Positions 48,243 through 58,463 are shown, numbered from the stretch's first letter. The stretch is DNA of 64,000 bases from Minisyncoccus sp023229485 (GCA_041663645.1 JBAYMH010000005.1:1-64000); one strand, 5' to 3'. Notes: generated by a model from the sequence alone, not told the origin. Program-made: numbers and translations.

Positions 48243-48270
48243 TTGACATTGCTGATTAAATATTTATAAT
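48243..48270 (+). promoter_or_regulatory. Consensus promoter of the PHP gene
   Basis: TTGACA (48243-48248) and TATAAT (48265-48270), 16-base spacer. ATG is 9 bases after the -10 box, so the transcript should start within a few bases of the start codon. Confidence 0.85.
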
Positions 48271-48279
48271 CAAGGAAAT

Positions 48280-48936
48280 ATGAAAATTGATTTACATTGC
48301 CATACGTTTCATTCGGAAGATGGCACGTCCTCTATCAAAAGCATAATAAAACAAGGAAAGAAAAAAGGGCTAGATGGGGTGGCTATTACCGATCATGAAA
48401 ATGCTGATGCTTGGAAAGAAGCTGTTTTTTGGGGTAAAAAATGTGGATTTGAGATAATCCTCGGTGAAGAGATAAAAAGCTCTCAGGGGGACATTTTGGG
48501 GCTTTTTATGAAGGAAAAAATCGATGGCAAGGGTAAAGATCCTCGCTGGATAATGGAGGAAATAAAAAAACAAGGTGGTCTAGTATTTATTCCCCATCCT
48601 TTTCATGTAATTGAAGGATTTAAAAAATCGCTTGAACAATACCTTTATCTAATTGATGGAATAGAAGTTTATAATGGGAGGCGTCCGCTTCATAAGGGGG
48701 ATAGATTAGCTGAGGAATTCGCTGATAAACATAATCTAACAAAGATTGGCGGGAGCGATTCGCATTATTACAAGACAATTGGAAATACTTATACGGAATG
48801 TAATGCCAGTAACTTGGAGGAATTCAAATTTGAATTGTTCCAAAAAAGGACAAGGGTTGTTGGGAAAAAAACTTCTTTGAAATATTTTATTTTCCCTCTT
48901 GGTAAAAAACTTGGATTGATTAGGAAAGCGATTTAA
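48280..48936 (+). CDS. PHP-domain metal-dependent phosphoesterase
   Basis: This 218-residue protein is one PHP domain. Metal ligands are visible in MKIDLHCHTFHSEDGT (HxH), VAITDHENADAW, GEEIKSSQGDILG, IPHPFH and GGSDSHYY. Related stand-alone PHP proteins hydrolyse histidinol phosphate, nucleoside 3',5'-bisphosphates or RNA ends; the substrate here is unknown. It appears leaderless. The C-terminus is basic (GKKLGLIRKAI). Confidence 0.9.
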   Translation: MKIDLHCHTFHSEDGTSSIKSIIKQGKKKGLDGVAITDHENADAWKEAVFWGKKCGFEIILGEEIKSSQGDILGLFMKEKIDGKGKDPRWIMEEIKKQGGLVFIPHPFHVIEGFKKSLEQYLYLIDGIEVYNGRRPLHKGDRLAEEFADKHNLTKIGGSDSHYYKTIGNTYTECNASNLEEFKFELFQKRTRVVGKKTSLKYFIFPLGKKLGLIRKAI

Positions 48937-49005
48937 AATAAATTCAAAAGGTTGCGACCTCGTAGGGATCATTTTTATATTCCCGACTTCTCCCTAGTCA
49001 AAAAT

Positions 49006-49031
49006 AAAACCACCCTTTATCGGGTGGTTTT
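49006..49031. terminator. Bidirectional terminator between PHP and cohesin-like genes
   Basis: The perfect 10-bp stem AAAACCACCC/GGGTGGTTTT with a TTTATC loop is followed by ACTTTTTT on the plus strand and by ATTTTTGACT on the minus strand. Confidence 0.85.
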
Positions 49032-49043
49032 ACTTTTTTGCTC

Positions 49044-49802
49044 CTATTCTTTTTTGAATCGTTTTGAAACTGCGAAAATTGCAATTCCTATAGCTATTAA
49101 AGCTATAATCCAAATAACATATTGATTTATTGCGTCATTTGAAAAATCAGATGCACTAGCTTGACTGCTTTCGATTAATTCTTTTTGAGCCTGATTATTT
49201 GCTTCATCAGATTGTTCTACTGCTGGTTGTTCTGGTTCGACATTAACTGGAGTTGGTGACGTTTCGGTTGATGTTGTAGGCACCTTTTGGGTTACTGCTT
49301 TTGGGGTGCTACTGGTAGTTGGGCTTGTTGGCGTATTTGTTGGAGCTGTTACTCCTTTAACTGTATAATTTCCAGAAGTAGCACTAGAACCAATTGATAC
49401 GCCCTCTCCAATAATATCAACACTTGAAATATTGATTGAAGCCGAGCCTGCAATATTTGCTTTGGCCACAACGGTTAATAATTGTTTATTAACCGAAGAG
49501 CAAGAAGGAATTCCAATTATGAAATGTGGATTTGAACAGGTTGGAGTTGTTTGTGCCATTACTCCGTCAGGTATTGAGATGCTCTGACAAGTTAAATTAT
49601 TAAAAACTATTGTTCCTTCTGCAACGCAAGCCTTATTTCCTGAAGTATTGATACCAACCGATGCGTTGATAATATCTCCAACATTTTTTGTGGTACTAGA
49701 TGGCGATACATACAATGTGGCACTAGCAGCACTTGCCATACCAGCAAAACCGATTGCGAAAAGAATTGCCGAGATTGATAATATAATTTTGTTTTTGTTC
49801 AT
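49044..49802 (-). CDS. Cohesin-like surface protein with C-terminal membrane anchor
   Basis: From ATG 49802 the 252-residue protein has a signal peptide (IILSISAILFAIGFAGMASAA) and a beta-rich domain (residues 26-150) with the cohesin-like pattern ATLYVSPSSTTKNVGDIINA, GTIVFNNL, LLTVVAKANIAGSASINI. A Pro/Thr/Ser linker follows (155-205), then a transmembrane helix (about 222-243) and a basic cytoplasmic end (KRFKKE). This suggests a cohesin displayed outside the cell. It lies 17 bases after the giant dockerin gene in the same operon. Confidence 0.75.
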   Translation of the reverse strand: MNKNKIILSISAILFAIGFAGMASAASATLYVSPSSTTKNVGDIINASVGINTSGNKACVAEGTIVFNNLTCQSISIPDGVMAQTTPTCSNPHFIIGIPSCSSVNKQLLTVVAKANIAGSASINISSVDIIGEGVSIGSSATSGNYTVKGVTAPTNTPTSPTTSSTPKAVTQKVPTTSTETSPTPVNVEPEQPAVEQSDEANNQAQKELIESSQASASDFSNDAINQYVIWIIALIAIGIAIFAVSKRFKKE

Positions 49803-49819
49803 ATTAGTATTTTTATTCT

Positions 49820-52800
49820 TTATATATTCCATTTTGACATTAATAAAGCGAAATCATATTTATCAACTTTTTTATCATTATTCAAGTCGCAAACATTAGT
49901 ATCGGTTTTTCCCCAATTTGCCATCATTAGAGCGAAATCATATTTATCAATTTTTTTGTCATTGTTAATATCTCCTATGATTAGAGATGGAGAGTTTGTT
50001 GAAAAAACTACACTACCTCCTCCGCTACTACCACCACTTCCTCCGCTAGTAGTTGTAGCCGTGAATGTTGCAAAGCTTGTGAAGTGTTTTGTCCAGATAA
50101 TCAAGTCGCTGCCAACATCCATCTTGCATTCTGCATCAGCAGGAAGCAAGTCATTAGTTGCTTGCGTATCATCCGCACAAATTGTAGTTATTTCTGTAAA
50201 GGTTGTTCCAGTTCTAATGTAACCTGCTCTTTTCCCTGCTTGTCCTGGAATTACAAGCCTGACGGCTTTATCAAAGGACAGCTTTGCTCCCGTAAAACCA
50301 ACCTCAATGGCTGTATTAGTTGTCATTGTTTGGGTTGCGGTATTAGGAACTGTAACTGTAGTAATAGTTGGTGCGGCGATTATTCCATCCCAGCTAGCGT
50401 CGGCACTTGTAATGGTTGTGTCGGCTGGGATTTCGACAGAAGTATTATTGGCATTTGCAGAATTGATGGTAATTTGTGGTAGGACTCCAGTTCCATTATC
50501 AATAAATGAACTAACATTGATCGTTGGAGCAGTTGTGCCTGATAAAATAGTAGTTACAACTGGTTGAACTGGATTGGTAATTATAACTTCTGGGTTTGTG
50601 TTATTACTTGTGGCATTGCCAGTTGTTTCGTCTGGTTCTGTTTCTCCAGATAATAAACTAGAATTTATTAATAAAAGTACTGATTCATTCTCTTGCTCGT
50701 CTAAAACGTCAACAATAACATCGTTGGCAAAAGTTACATCTTCTTTTGCAGTAATCGTTAGTATTTCTCCAGTTGCATCACTTGCATAAACTCTTTCCTC
50801 GCTAAACAGCAGTGAAAGTGGAGGTAGCCAACTAAACTCTAATTTGTTTTTCTTTTCAGAATTGTGAGATAATGCTTTTTCAACATCTCGTTGCGACTTA
50901 ACTGTTAATTTTTCACTAAATCTAAGTGTTATGGATGCATCTTTGCTTATGGTGACGTCGGTTGAACCATCTCCCTCTGGCCTTACAAACGCAGATGCTT
51001 TGTCGGTTACGCTAAAATTACTATCTTCAGTATTTAATGTTTTTCCGTACATATCTCTTAGTCCATCATTGGTGTAGCCAAGACTTGGAGTTGCGTCTGT
51101 ATCAAAAACTTCAAATTCATCAAAGGTAATATATATGACGTTATCGTTGGCAATGTCATTATTGGTATCAGGCGAGAATTTTTCGTTGCTATAATAATCT
51201 CCGACGTTAAAATCTTCAACATCAACAGTGTCATCGTCAACATTTTTGCTAAAGGTGATCTTCAAGGCATCAATGTGTCCATTGCCATCTAAGTCCTGAG
51301 TTTCCGATGACATAATTATAAAGGCACGTCCTGGAATGGTGAATTTTTGAGTGGTGGTATCGGCTACCATCTTATTGCCGGTTTTATCGGTTATTCGGTA
51401 GCCCCAAGCGTCAACTATATAGTCAGTATTGGCGTCTTTTACTAAAGAGCCTGAATAAGTAATGGTCATTACTCTTCCACCTTTTGTTAGGTGTGCTGAT
51501 TCTATGGTTCCGTTTGTTGCTGGAGCTGGTGTTCCAGGAACATGAGCAGCATAATCGGCAAGTGAATATATCCCTAATTTTGAAGCGTATTCATTTGGAT
51601 TTACTTTTGTGACATTGTCATTTTCTCGAAGTTCTACTGGTTCACTGAACTGGTATATAATTTCTCCATCTTCACCAATAGTAATACTTTCTACTGTTGG
51701 AGGGTTCGGGTCTCCTGAAATACTGAATACATTATTTGCAGATGGCAAGACTTTGTTGTTGAAAGCATCAGTAATACGGTAACCCCAAGCATCTACGACA
51801 TAGCTGGTATCTGCTGCCTGTTGCAATAATCCATCGTATGAAATAGTGATAATAGTTTTGTCGTCATTCAACGAAACGTTAGTAATTTCATTAGGTGTTT
51901 TTGTATTAACTCCATAATCTCCATTTTCATCTACAGTATAAATTGCAAATTTGTCGGCTGTTATTTCTACCTCTGTACCAGAATTATCACGAAGTACTAA
52001 TGGCTCACTGAAGTAATAAATAATTTCTCCTTCATTGTGAACATCAATAAAGTCAACAGTGGGAGCAGTAAGATCAACATCAAAGGATTGGGTTGCTTCG
52101 TCAGCTAACATTTTGTTGCCTGCTAAGTCTGTAATGTGGCTTCCCCAAGCGTCAACAATGTAGCTTGTAGTGATTGTTAGTCCAGTGTAAGTTATTGTTA
52201 TTGTTTTTCCCTCATTACTCAAAACCGCACTAGTAATGGTACCTTTTTTTTCTGGCACTGGACCTCCTGATCCGTACGCAATATATTCAGCTAAATCGTA
52301 AATTCCAAGCTTATTTACATATTCCGAAGGGTTGATTTTTGTAATCTTGTCGCTTTCGCGAAGTTCCACTGCTTCGCTAAAGTTGTAAATGATAGTGTCT
52401 GGAGTAGTAACATTAATACTTTCTACTGTTGGCGGAGTAGCCTCTTTTATAACGGTATCTTGAACGGGATCAGAAATATAGAACATATCACTTAGGGTAA
52501 CTGAAAGTTTTAATTCGCCGTCTGTTAATCCTGAAACATTTATATTTTCAATTCGTTGGTCGGCTGAATCAATGGTATCCGAAGCGGTAATTGCAGGAGT
52601 AGCTGGATCATTATCGTTGATTGAATAATAATATCCAGTTCCGATTTCTGCATTTGCAAAAGTGAAAGAAAGATTTTTCTTATTATCAGAATTAATAATC
52701 GATTGATCGATTGATATTGTAAATCCTGATGGCTTCGTGGTGTCAATTTCAAATTCGTTCACAGCTAAGGGCAAGCTGACATTTCCGGCAAGGTCTGTAA

Positions 52801-55800
52801 CAGTAATAGTACAGTCTGTATATTTTCCATCTTCGAGAGGACTATTTAATAAGAAATCGTTGTTTCCTTCTTTTACCTGAAGTGTACTGGAGCTGCTAGA
52901 GCAAGTGCCTCCAAAGGATATTGTTCCGATTTCACTACTATAAAATGTGCAAACAGGATTTTTCTCGCTATTTGGAGTAATAACAATAGGTGTGGTGGGG
53001 CTAATAGTTGAAAGTGTCGGACTGATGTTGTCAATATTTAATTTACCAATTAATTGATAAGAAGTATTGCCGGCGTTGTCGGTAGCTGTAACACATAAAT
53101 ATTTATCATTATTTTGTGTGCCGTCGCCTTCTGGTCCGATAATAAACACTGTATCAATTTTGAAAGGAGTTTCTAGAGTATCGGAGCTGTTACAAGAATC
53201 ATCGTCGGAAAAACCATATTTTGCACTGTTTGCATCAAAGCCATTGACGTCGCTGACATTAATCCTAATTTCATCCGATTTTACTGGGGTAGTTGAAACG
53301 CCCTCAACAATCGTGTATGTTGGGCCGTCGGCGTCTATTATAAAATTAACTGTGGCGGTGTTTGGTTCGCCAGCTTCATTAGTAACGATTAGGATATAAT
53401 TTCCACTTTCTGAAACTTTTGTACCCGGAATAAATGGGTTACCGTTAAGAGTTGCGATTGCGTCCGCACCAAAAGAAATTGTGACTGGTGCGTTATATTG
53501 TCCGCCATCGTTGACTCCCGAAACAGTTGGAGTAGATGAATTTTTAATCGTTTCGGTTGTTGATAGTTTAATGTCTGCTCCATTTTGGAAAACTACATTC
53601 TTGCTACCAAGTAGAGCTACTGGATTTGAGCCATCGCCCAAATCAGCTGGATAGGTAAAACCTTGGCCAGAATTTTCGATGTACTTAATCTTGTCGTCTT
53701 TTACGTATGAAATTGCAGTCGTTCCTGATTTGTAGAATATTGAACTATTTGAGCCAGTAGTGATTTCTGTTTGTGGAAAAGTATATATTTTTCCACTGGC
53801 AGTATATGTTATTTTTGCATTATTATTTTCATCAATAGCAATAGCATTTTTTGTTAAGGCTAGACTACCATTATTTCCAAAAGAACCGGAATCTCCACCA
53901 CTAGAAGTTGAGTTGGTGGTGTAGACAATATAATAATTATGTTCTGTCCACCCTCCACCTCCATCTCTTGCATAGTGAGCGGCGGCTATGTGATAACTTC
54001 CATTATTGTCTATTTTGATGACTGGGTTATAAAAATATCTATCTGTTCCGTCACTATAGTTACTTTCATAAATCATGTTCGATATAAAATTTCCTGATGT
54101 ATTAGTTGCATACATCACATCTGCATATGAATCTGTATTTAAATAAACTACATGTGCAAAGCCGCTATTATCAACATCTAAGTCATAAGAAGAACCGGCT
54201 CCTGCAATGGCAGTTTCGCTACCCCATACTCCACCTGTTGTTCGGCGATATTGTATTCCTTCGTTGGTGTAAATAATATGGATATTATTGGCCGAATCGA
54301 TTGCTATTGCTGGGCTCGAACCAGTAGCTACTGATTCCGCATCTCCTCGATTTTTCTTTATATATATAACACCTGCGACGTCATAAACAGTGTAAATATT
54401 ACCATCAGAATCGATTGCAGAATCAAAACTGCTCACGCCACTCGCAAGAGTATAGTTATTTGCAAAGGTTACCGCTGGAGAAACAACTGTAAAACTATTA
54501 ACAGCTAATTCGCTGGTGTTGCCAGCAGTATCAGTTACTTTAATAGAACAATCACTGTGAACACCGATTGATGCAGTAAGTGTTGTAGTATTATTGCCAG
54601 CTATAACAGGTTGATTAGGCGTATTGGTACAACTGCCAAAGAAATTTATAAGACCGGCCTCATTACTAGAAAATGTATAAGATGGAGCAATACTGTCGGT
54701 TGGAGTTGGTACCGGTGTTACTTGTGCTAATATAGGATTAGTATTGTCTGTATGAAGTTGACCGACTAAATAATATGTTGCATTTCCTAAATTATCTTTT
54801 GCAGTAGTGCATAAATAGTCGGCGTGGTCTCCGGCGATTGAAAAGTTTTCCCCACTTACAAAGGTTTGGTCATAGGTAGCACTTTCACAGTCAATATTTG
54901 GAGAAAATGCATATTTTGCACTTCCTGGTTGAACACCGACATCATCTGAAACTTCTAAATTAATGGTCTCTTCTTTGACGGCTACTATGCTTATGCCGTC
55001 TTTAACGGTAATTGTTGGACCAGTTATGTCCGCTTCTACACGGATAATTTGAGTTGCCTCATCAAAAGGCATTTTATTACCAGCTAAATCGGTAATGTGT
55101 TTACCCCACGCATCAATGACGTAGTTAGTAGCTTCTGTTTTTACCAAATCGCCTGTATATACGATAGTAATTGATTTAGCATCTGTACTTAAAACTGCTG
55201 ATGTAATGTCTCCTGTTTCGGCTGGTGCTGGATCCCCTGTTTGATGGGCTGCGTAAGCACTGAGTTCGTAAATAGCCAAGCTGTCAGTATACGCACTGCT
55301 TGGGACGATTTCGGTTTTGGTTGAGTTCATTAGCTGTATTGGCTCGCTGAACAAATAAGTAATGGTTTTTGTAGGGATATCATGATTAATACCAGTAACT
55401 GCTGGAAGAAAAGTATCTCCATTAATAGTAAATTTTTGAGTAGCTTCATCTCCTATCATTTTGTTTCCCGACAAGTCTGTGATGTGTGATCCCCAAGCGT
55501 CAACTATATATCCTGTGTCGTCATGTCTGACTAAATGTCCAGTATATGTAATAGTCATTACCATTTTGTCCTCACTTAAAACTGCTGATTCGATTTCGCC
55601 GTAAGTGTTTGGTGCTGGTGCTCCTGGGGTATGACTAGCATATTCCTCAAAATTATAAATACCAAGTTTATTTTTGTATTCACTAGGATTAACTACAGTT
55701 ATTTTATCACTTTCGCGAAGTTCTACTGGTTCGCTGAATGTGTAAGTAATTGTTCCTCCTGTTGCCGTTTCGGTGTGTGCAACTGTGGTGGTTGGAGGGG

Positions 55801-57436
55801 TGTCATCAACGACAGTGATATCGAAATTTTTGGTAATCAACGAACCGTCTAGTGCACTTGCAATAACCGTAACTTTTCCACTTTTTATAGGTGTTAATAT
55901 TCCTGTAGTTTCGCTAATGGAAGCTTTGCTCTCATCGTTTACATATACACACCATGCTATTGCTTGATTTTCTCCATCCGTAGTGGCTGTTAATTGCAAC
56001 GTATTTCCTACTGTAACTGAATTTTCTCCAGAAATTGTAATTTCTTTAGTAAAATTGATTGGAGTTTCTCGAGTGATAAATTTTCCTTCAAAATGGCCAT
56101 CTTCTCCCGCAAATTTTGCGATTAAATATACATAACCTAAAGCTCCAGTATTTGTTATTTCGGCGGATAAAGTATCGCAACCATTATAATTAATTTTTCC
56201 AATCATATCTCCTGAAATGCCTCCCGATATTTTTCCTTCAAAGATACCGCTTTGTCCTGGAACTCCTCCAGTTATACTTCCCGAAATTGTGGTAACAATA
56301 TCTCCTGTTGTATATCCTGACACAGTCATTCCTTCGGCACCTACAAACCCTAAAATATTTCCATTATATTCAGGTGCAGTTTCAAATGATGTGAAATGGT
56401 TTGTGGTGAATGTAAAAGTATTATTATCATCGTTGAAATTTTGGTTAGAAATTTCAGGATAATTTGCACCATCGGATGGATTAATAATTGTTCCTCCATT
56501 ATCCTTAACGACAAGATTAGGATTTCCATGAAGTTCTGTTAATTGCCCCATGGTAATTGTAGCTGGCTTATTCTTAAAAATTGATTCATCTGAGGTATCT
56601 CCAATATAGGTATTAAGACCTATTTTAGCATATGCTGTTCCATTTCCACTTATGTCCAACTTATTGCCGACAGATTTCAAATAATTAACAACATTTTGAT
56701 CTGTAAGATTTAAAGTATCAGAAAAAGCGATACTACCAATAATATTTGATGGTAATGTTGGACTTAAATCAACATCTTTTACTTTCGTAAAATATAAACC
56801 AGTTGCTGCTGATGGATCGGCTATTGATGCCATATTTGTTAGGACTGAATTACCAGATGCTAAATCACTAGCAATAGATGATAATGTCGGTGGAGTTGTA
56901 GGAGAATCTGTTCCCAGTAGTTGTGAGTGTGTCCAATCGGTTGCATTATTAAACCAACCTTTTGTTGGAGTTGAAATCGTCCAAGTCCCAGACATAGAAG
57001 ATGATGTAGATTGTCCTGCTCCTGGTGCCGAAATCGGTGTTTGCCCAACACACATATAATCTCCATCTCCGTAACATATGAGCCCTATTGGATTAGAGTC
57101 TTGTAACAACGCTATTGAGCCACCAGTATCATCTAAGAATGAAGGTGCTAAATTAAAAACTAATAAGCCTCCTGCCGGAATTGAACCAGTAAGATTAATT
57201 TCCGATGGTACGGGGGGCATACCAGTTCCATTAAAATGCGAATATTGTAATTTCCAGCCATCCAAAGAAACTGCTTCGCCCGATACATTAAAAAGTTCTA
57301 CCCATTCATCTCCGTTTGAAGAAAATTCGCTAAAAGCGACAGAAGCTGTAGAGCCCGCATGTTGTACGAAAGAGAAAAATAAACTAAAGATTGATAAGAA
57401 TGCTATTAAAGAGAAAAGTATTTTTTTGTAGGTCAT
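49820..57436 (-). CDS. Giant secreted multi-domain surface protein with C-terminal dockerin
   Basis: From ATG 57436 (MTYKKILFSLIAFLSIFSLF...) the protein has 2538 residues and a signal peptide. Domains in order: lamin-tail domain (about 32-145; EFSSNGDEWVELFNVSG), a Gly-rich beta region, a Big_2-type Ig domain (about 475-550), two copies of a 115-residue repeat (FSEPVELRES...YIVDAWGxHITD), Ig-like blocks, a propeller-like region (about 1000-1260), three more copies of the repeat, and a dockerin (last 55 residues: two DxNxDxKxDxYDFALxM calcium loops). An alternative start at 57547 has no signal peptide at its end. It probably docks on the neighbouring cohesin-like protein. Confidence 0.88.
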   Translation of the reverse strand: MTYKKILFSLIAFLSIFSLFFSFVQHAGSTASVAFSEFSSNGDEWVELFNVSGEAVSLDGWKLQYSHFNGTGMPPVPSEINLTGSIPAGGLLVFNLAPSFLDDTGGSIALLQDSNPIGLICYGDGDYMCVGQTPISAPGAGQSTSSSMSGTWTISTPTKGWFNNATDWTHSQLLGTDSPTTPPTLSSIASDLASGNSVLTNMASIADPSAATGLYFTKVKDVDLSPTLPSNIIGSIAFSDTLNLTDQNVVNYLKSVGNKLDISGNGTAYAKIGLNTYIGDTSDESIFKNKPATITMGQLTELHGNPNLVVKDNGGTIINPSDGANYPEISNQNFNDDNNTFTFTTNHFTSFETAPEYNGNILGFVGAEGMTVSGYTTGDIVTTISGSITGGVPGQSGIFEGKISGGISGDMIGKINYNGCDTLSAEITNTGALGYVYLIAKFAGEDGHFEGKFITRETPINFTKEITISGENSVTVGNTLQLTATTDGENQAIAWCVYVNDESKASISETTGILTPIKSGKVTVIASALDGSLITKNFDITVVDDTPPTTTVAHTETATGGTITYTFSEPVELRESDKITVVNPSEYKNKLGIYNFEEYASHTPGAPAPNTYGEIESAVLSEDKMVMTITYTGHLVRHDDTGYIVDAWGSHITDLSGNKMIGDEATQKFTINGDTFLPAVTGINHDIPTKTITYLFSEPIQLMNSTKTEIVPSSAYTDSLAIYELSAYAAHQTGDPAPAETGDITSAVLSTDAKSITIVYTGDLVKTEATNYVIDAWGKHITDLAGNKMPFDEATQIIRVEADITGPTITVKDGISIVAVKEETINLEVSDDVGVQPGSAKYAFSPNIDCESATYDQTFVSGENFSIAGDHADYLCTTAKDNLGNATYYLVGQLHTDNTNPILAQVTPVPTPTDSIAPSYTFSSNEAGLINFFGSCTNTPNQPVIAGNNTTTLTASIGVHSDCSIKVTDTAGNTSELAVNSFTVVSPAVTFANNYTLASGVSSFDSAIDSDGNIYTVYDVAGVIYIKKNRGDAESVATGSSPAIAIDSANNIHIIYTNEGIQYRRTTGGVWGSETAIAGAGSSYDLDVDNSGFAHVVYLNTDSYADVMYATNTSGNFISNMIYESNYSDGTDRYFYNPVIKIDNNGSYHIAAAHYARDGGGGWTEHNYYIVYTTNSTSSGGDSGSFGNNGSLALTKNAIAIDENNNAKITYTASGKIYTFPQTEITTGSNSSIFYKSGTTAISYVKDDKIKYIENSGQGFTYPADLGDGSNPVALLGSKNVVFQNGADIKLSTTETIKNSSTPTVSGVNDGGQYNAPVTISFGADAIATLNGNPFIPGTKVSESGNYILIVTNEAGEPNTATVNFIIDADGPTYTIVEGVSTTPVKSDEIRINVSDVNGFDANSAKYGFSDDDSCNSSDTLETPFKIDTVFIIGPEGDGTQNNDKYLCVTATDNAGNTSYQLIGKLNIDNISPTLSTISPTTPIVITPNSEKNPVCTFYSSEIGTISFGGTCSSSSSTLQVKEGNNDFLLNSPLEDGKYTDCTITVTDLAGNVSLPLAVNEFEIDTTKPSGFTISIDQSIINSDNKKNLSFTFANAEIGTGYYYSINDNDPATPAITASDTIDSADQRIENINVSGLTDGELKLSVTLSDMFYISDPVQDTVIKEATPPTVESINVTTPDTIIYNFSEAVELRESDKITKINPSEYVNKLGIYDLAEYIAYGSGGPVPEKKGTITSAVLSNEGKTITITYTGLTITTSYIVDAWGSHITDLAGNKMLADEATQSFDVDLTAPTVDFIDVHNEGEIIYYFSEPLVLRDNSGTEVEITADKFAIYTVDENGDYGVNTKTPNEITNVSLNDDKTIITISYDGLLQQAADTSYVVDAWGYRITDAFNNKVLPSANNVFSISGDPNPPTVESITIGEDGEIIYQFSEPVELRENDNVTKVNPNEYASKLGIYSLADYAAHVPGTPAPATNGTIESAHLTKGGRVMTITYSGSLVKDANTDYIVDAWGYRITDKTGNKMVADTTTQKFTIPGRAFIIMSSETQDLDGNGHIDALKITFSKNVDDDTVDVEDFNVGDYYSNEKFSPDTNNDIANDNVIYITFDEFEVFDTDATPSLGYTNDGLRDMYGKTLNTEDSNFSVTDKASAFVRPEGDGSTDVTISKDASITLRFSEKLTVKSQRDVEKALSHNSEKKNKLEFSWLPPLSLLFSEERVYASDATGEILTITAKEDVTFANDVIVDVLDEQENESVLLLINSSLLSGETEPDETTGNATSNNTNPEVIITNPVQPVVTTILSGTTAPTINVSSFIDNGTGVLPQITINSANANNTSVEIPADTTITSADASWDGIIAAPTITTVTVPNTATQTMTTNTAIEVGFTGAKLSFDKAVRLVIPGQAGKRAGYIRTGTTFTEITTICADDTQATNDLLPADAECKMDVGSDLIIWTKHFTSFATFTATTTSGGSGGSSGGGSVVFSTNSPSLIIGDINNDKKIDKYDFALMMANWGKTDTNVCDLNNDKKVDKYDFALLMSKWNI

Positions 57437-57554
57437 AGAATTATTATTTATATTTGTTAACCGTAAAATAGGACTATTGATTGAATAGTCTCCTGTTTTT
57501 AGCTTGCATAAAAGCAATAATATTTTTTGCGATCTCTTAAAATGCATATTTTAA

Positions 57555-57585
57555 AACAAAAAACCCAGGCAAAAATATGCCTGGG
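57555..57585 (-). terminator. Terminator after the PAS gene
   Basis: The perfect 8-bp stem CCCAGGCA/TGCCTGGG is followed on the minus strand by TTTTTTGTTTT. Confidence 0.85.
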
Positions 57586-57629
57586 CCTAAATGGCCTCTT
57601 CTATTGTTATTAAACTTTAGTCTATCTTT

Positions 57630-58463
57630 CTATTCTTTTGATATCCAGCCACTACTTTCAAATCCACAAAAGATTCCAAAATTATCATAATGTGGTATTA
57701 AATAGCTATCTACAATAACTTCTTTTCCATCTTTGGTTAAAATTTTGTTCGTCACTCGGATTGATTTTTCTTCGATAGCTGCCTCTTTGAAATGTCTGAT
57801 TTTTTCTGATTTATCTTCTTCTGAAAAGAAATCAAATATATTTCTCTGGATTATGTCGTCTTCGCTATATTTTAATATATCAACCGCTTCTTCTGTCATT
57901 TCGACAAAATTAATATTTCCCAATGTGTCCAAATGCATTGTGACGTCTCCATAATCATCTTCATTTCCTCTTTTTGATTTTGAAAATTCACTTACTTTAA
58001 TCGGGTTGAATATTATTAATATATATTCTTTTCCTTTTTGTCTGAAAAATATGGCTTTGGTATTCACTGGAATAAGCTCTTTACTTTTCTTTCGGTAACT
58101 TGTTTTATATAAAATACTTCCAGCGAGTTTTATTTTTTCAAAGATTTTTTGATTTAAATCCTTATTAATCGTTCCTATTGTTTCAATTCCTTTTCCAATC
58201 AAATCGCTTTTTAAATAACCAAGTAAATCAATCGCAGAATCGCTAATATTTATTATCTGATAATTACTATTGAGAATAACTGTGTTGAAGTTTTTTCTAT
58301 TTACAATACCTTCGACTATCGTTATCCGATCACAATGACGACACTTGAATTCCAAAAATCCTTCAAGTATCATCCCTTTGAAAATTAGTTTTCCACACAG
58401 ACATCTATATTCGCGAGAAATCCAAGAATCCATAAGCCTTTGAAGGGTAAAAAATATGGGCAT
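57630..58463 (-). CDS. Com-type zinc finger protein with two PAS domains
   Basis: This 277-residue protein has an N-terminal zinc finger with C21, C23, C41 and C44 (CLCGKLIFKG ... FKCRHC), resembling the small Com/Mom-regulator fold. Two PAS domains follow: 54-150 (IINISDSAIDLLGYLKSDLIG) and about 165-277 (MHLDTLGNINFVEMTEE, DGKEVIVDSYL). There is no kinase, cyclase or DNA-binding output domain, so it may sense a ligand and act through a partner. A start at M11 is also possible. It is convergent with nothing; the giant gene lies downstream. Confidence 0.8.
   Translation of the reverse strand: MPIFFTLQRLMDSWISREYRCLCGKLIFKGMILEGFLEFKCRHCDRITIVEGIVNRKNFNTVILNSNYQIINISDSAIDLLGYLKSDLIGKGIETIGTINKDLNQKIFEKIKLAGSILYKTSYRKKSKELIPVNTKAIFFRQKGKEYILIIFNPIKVSEFSKSKRGNEDDYGDVTMHLDTLGNINFVEMTEEAVDILKYSEDDIIQRNIFDFFSEEDKSEKIRHFKEAAIEEKSIRVTNKILTKDGKEVIVDSYLIPHYDNFGIFCGFESSGWISKE

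Noticed and set aside
48736..48972. Antisense frame over the PHP gene
   Set aside because: The PHP frame has intact metal-binding motifs and a consensus promoter, so the opposite frame is a shadow.
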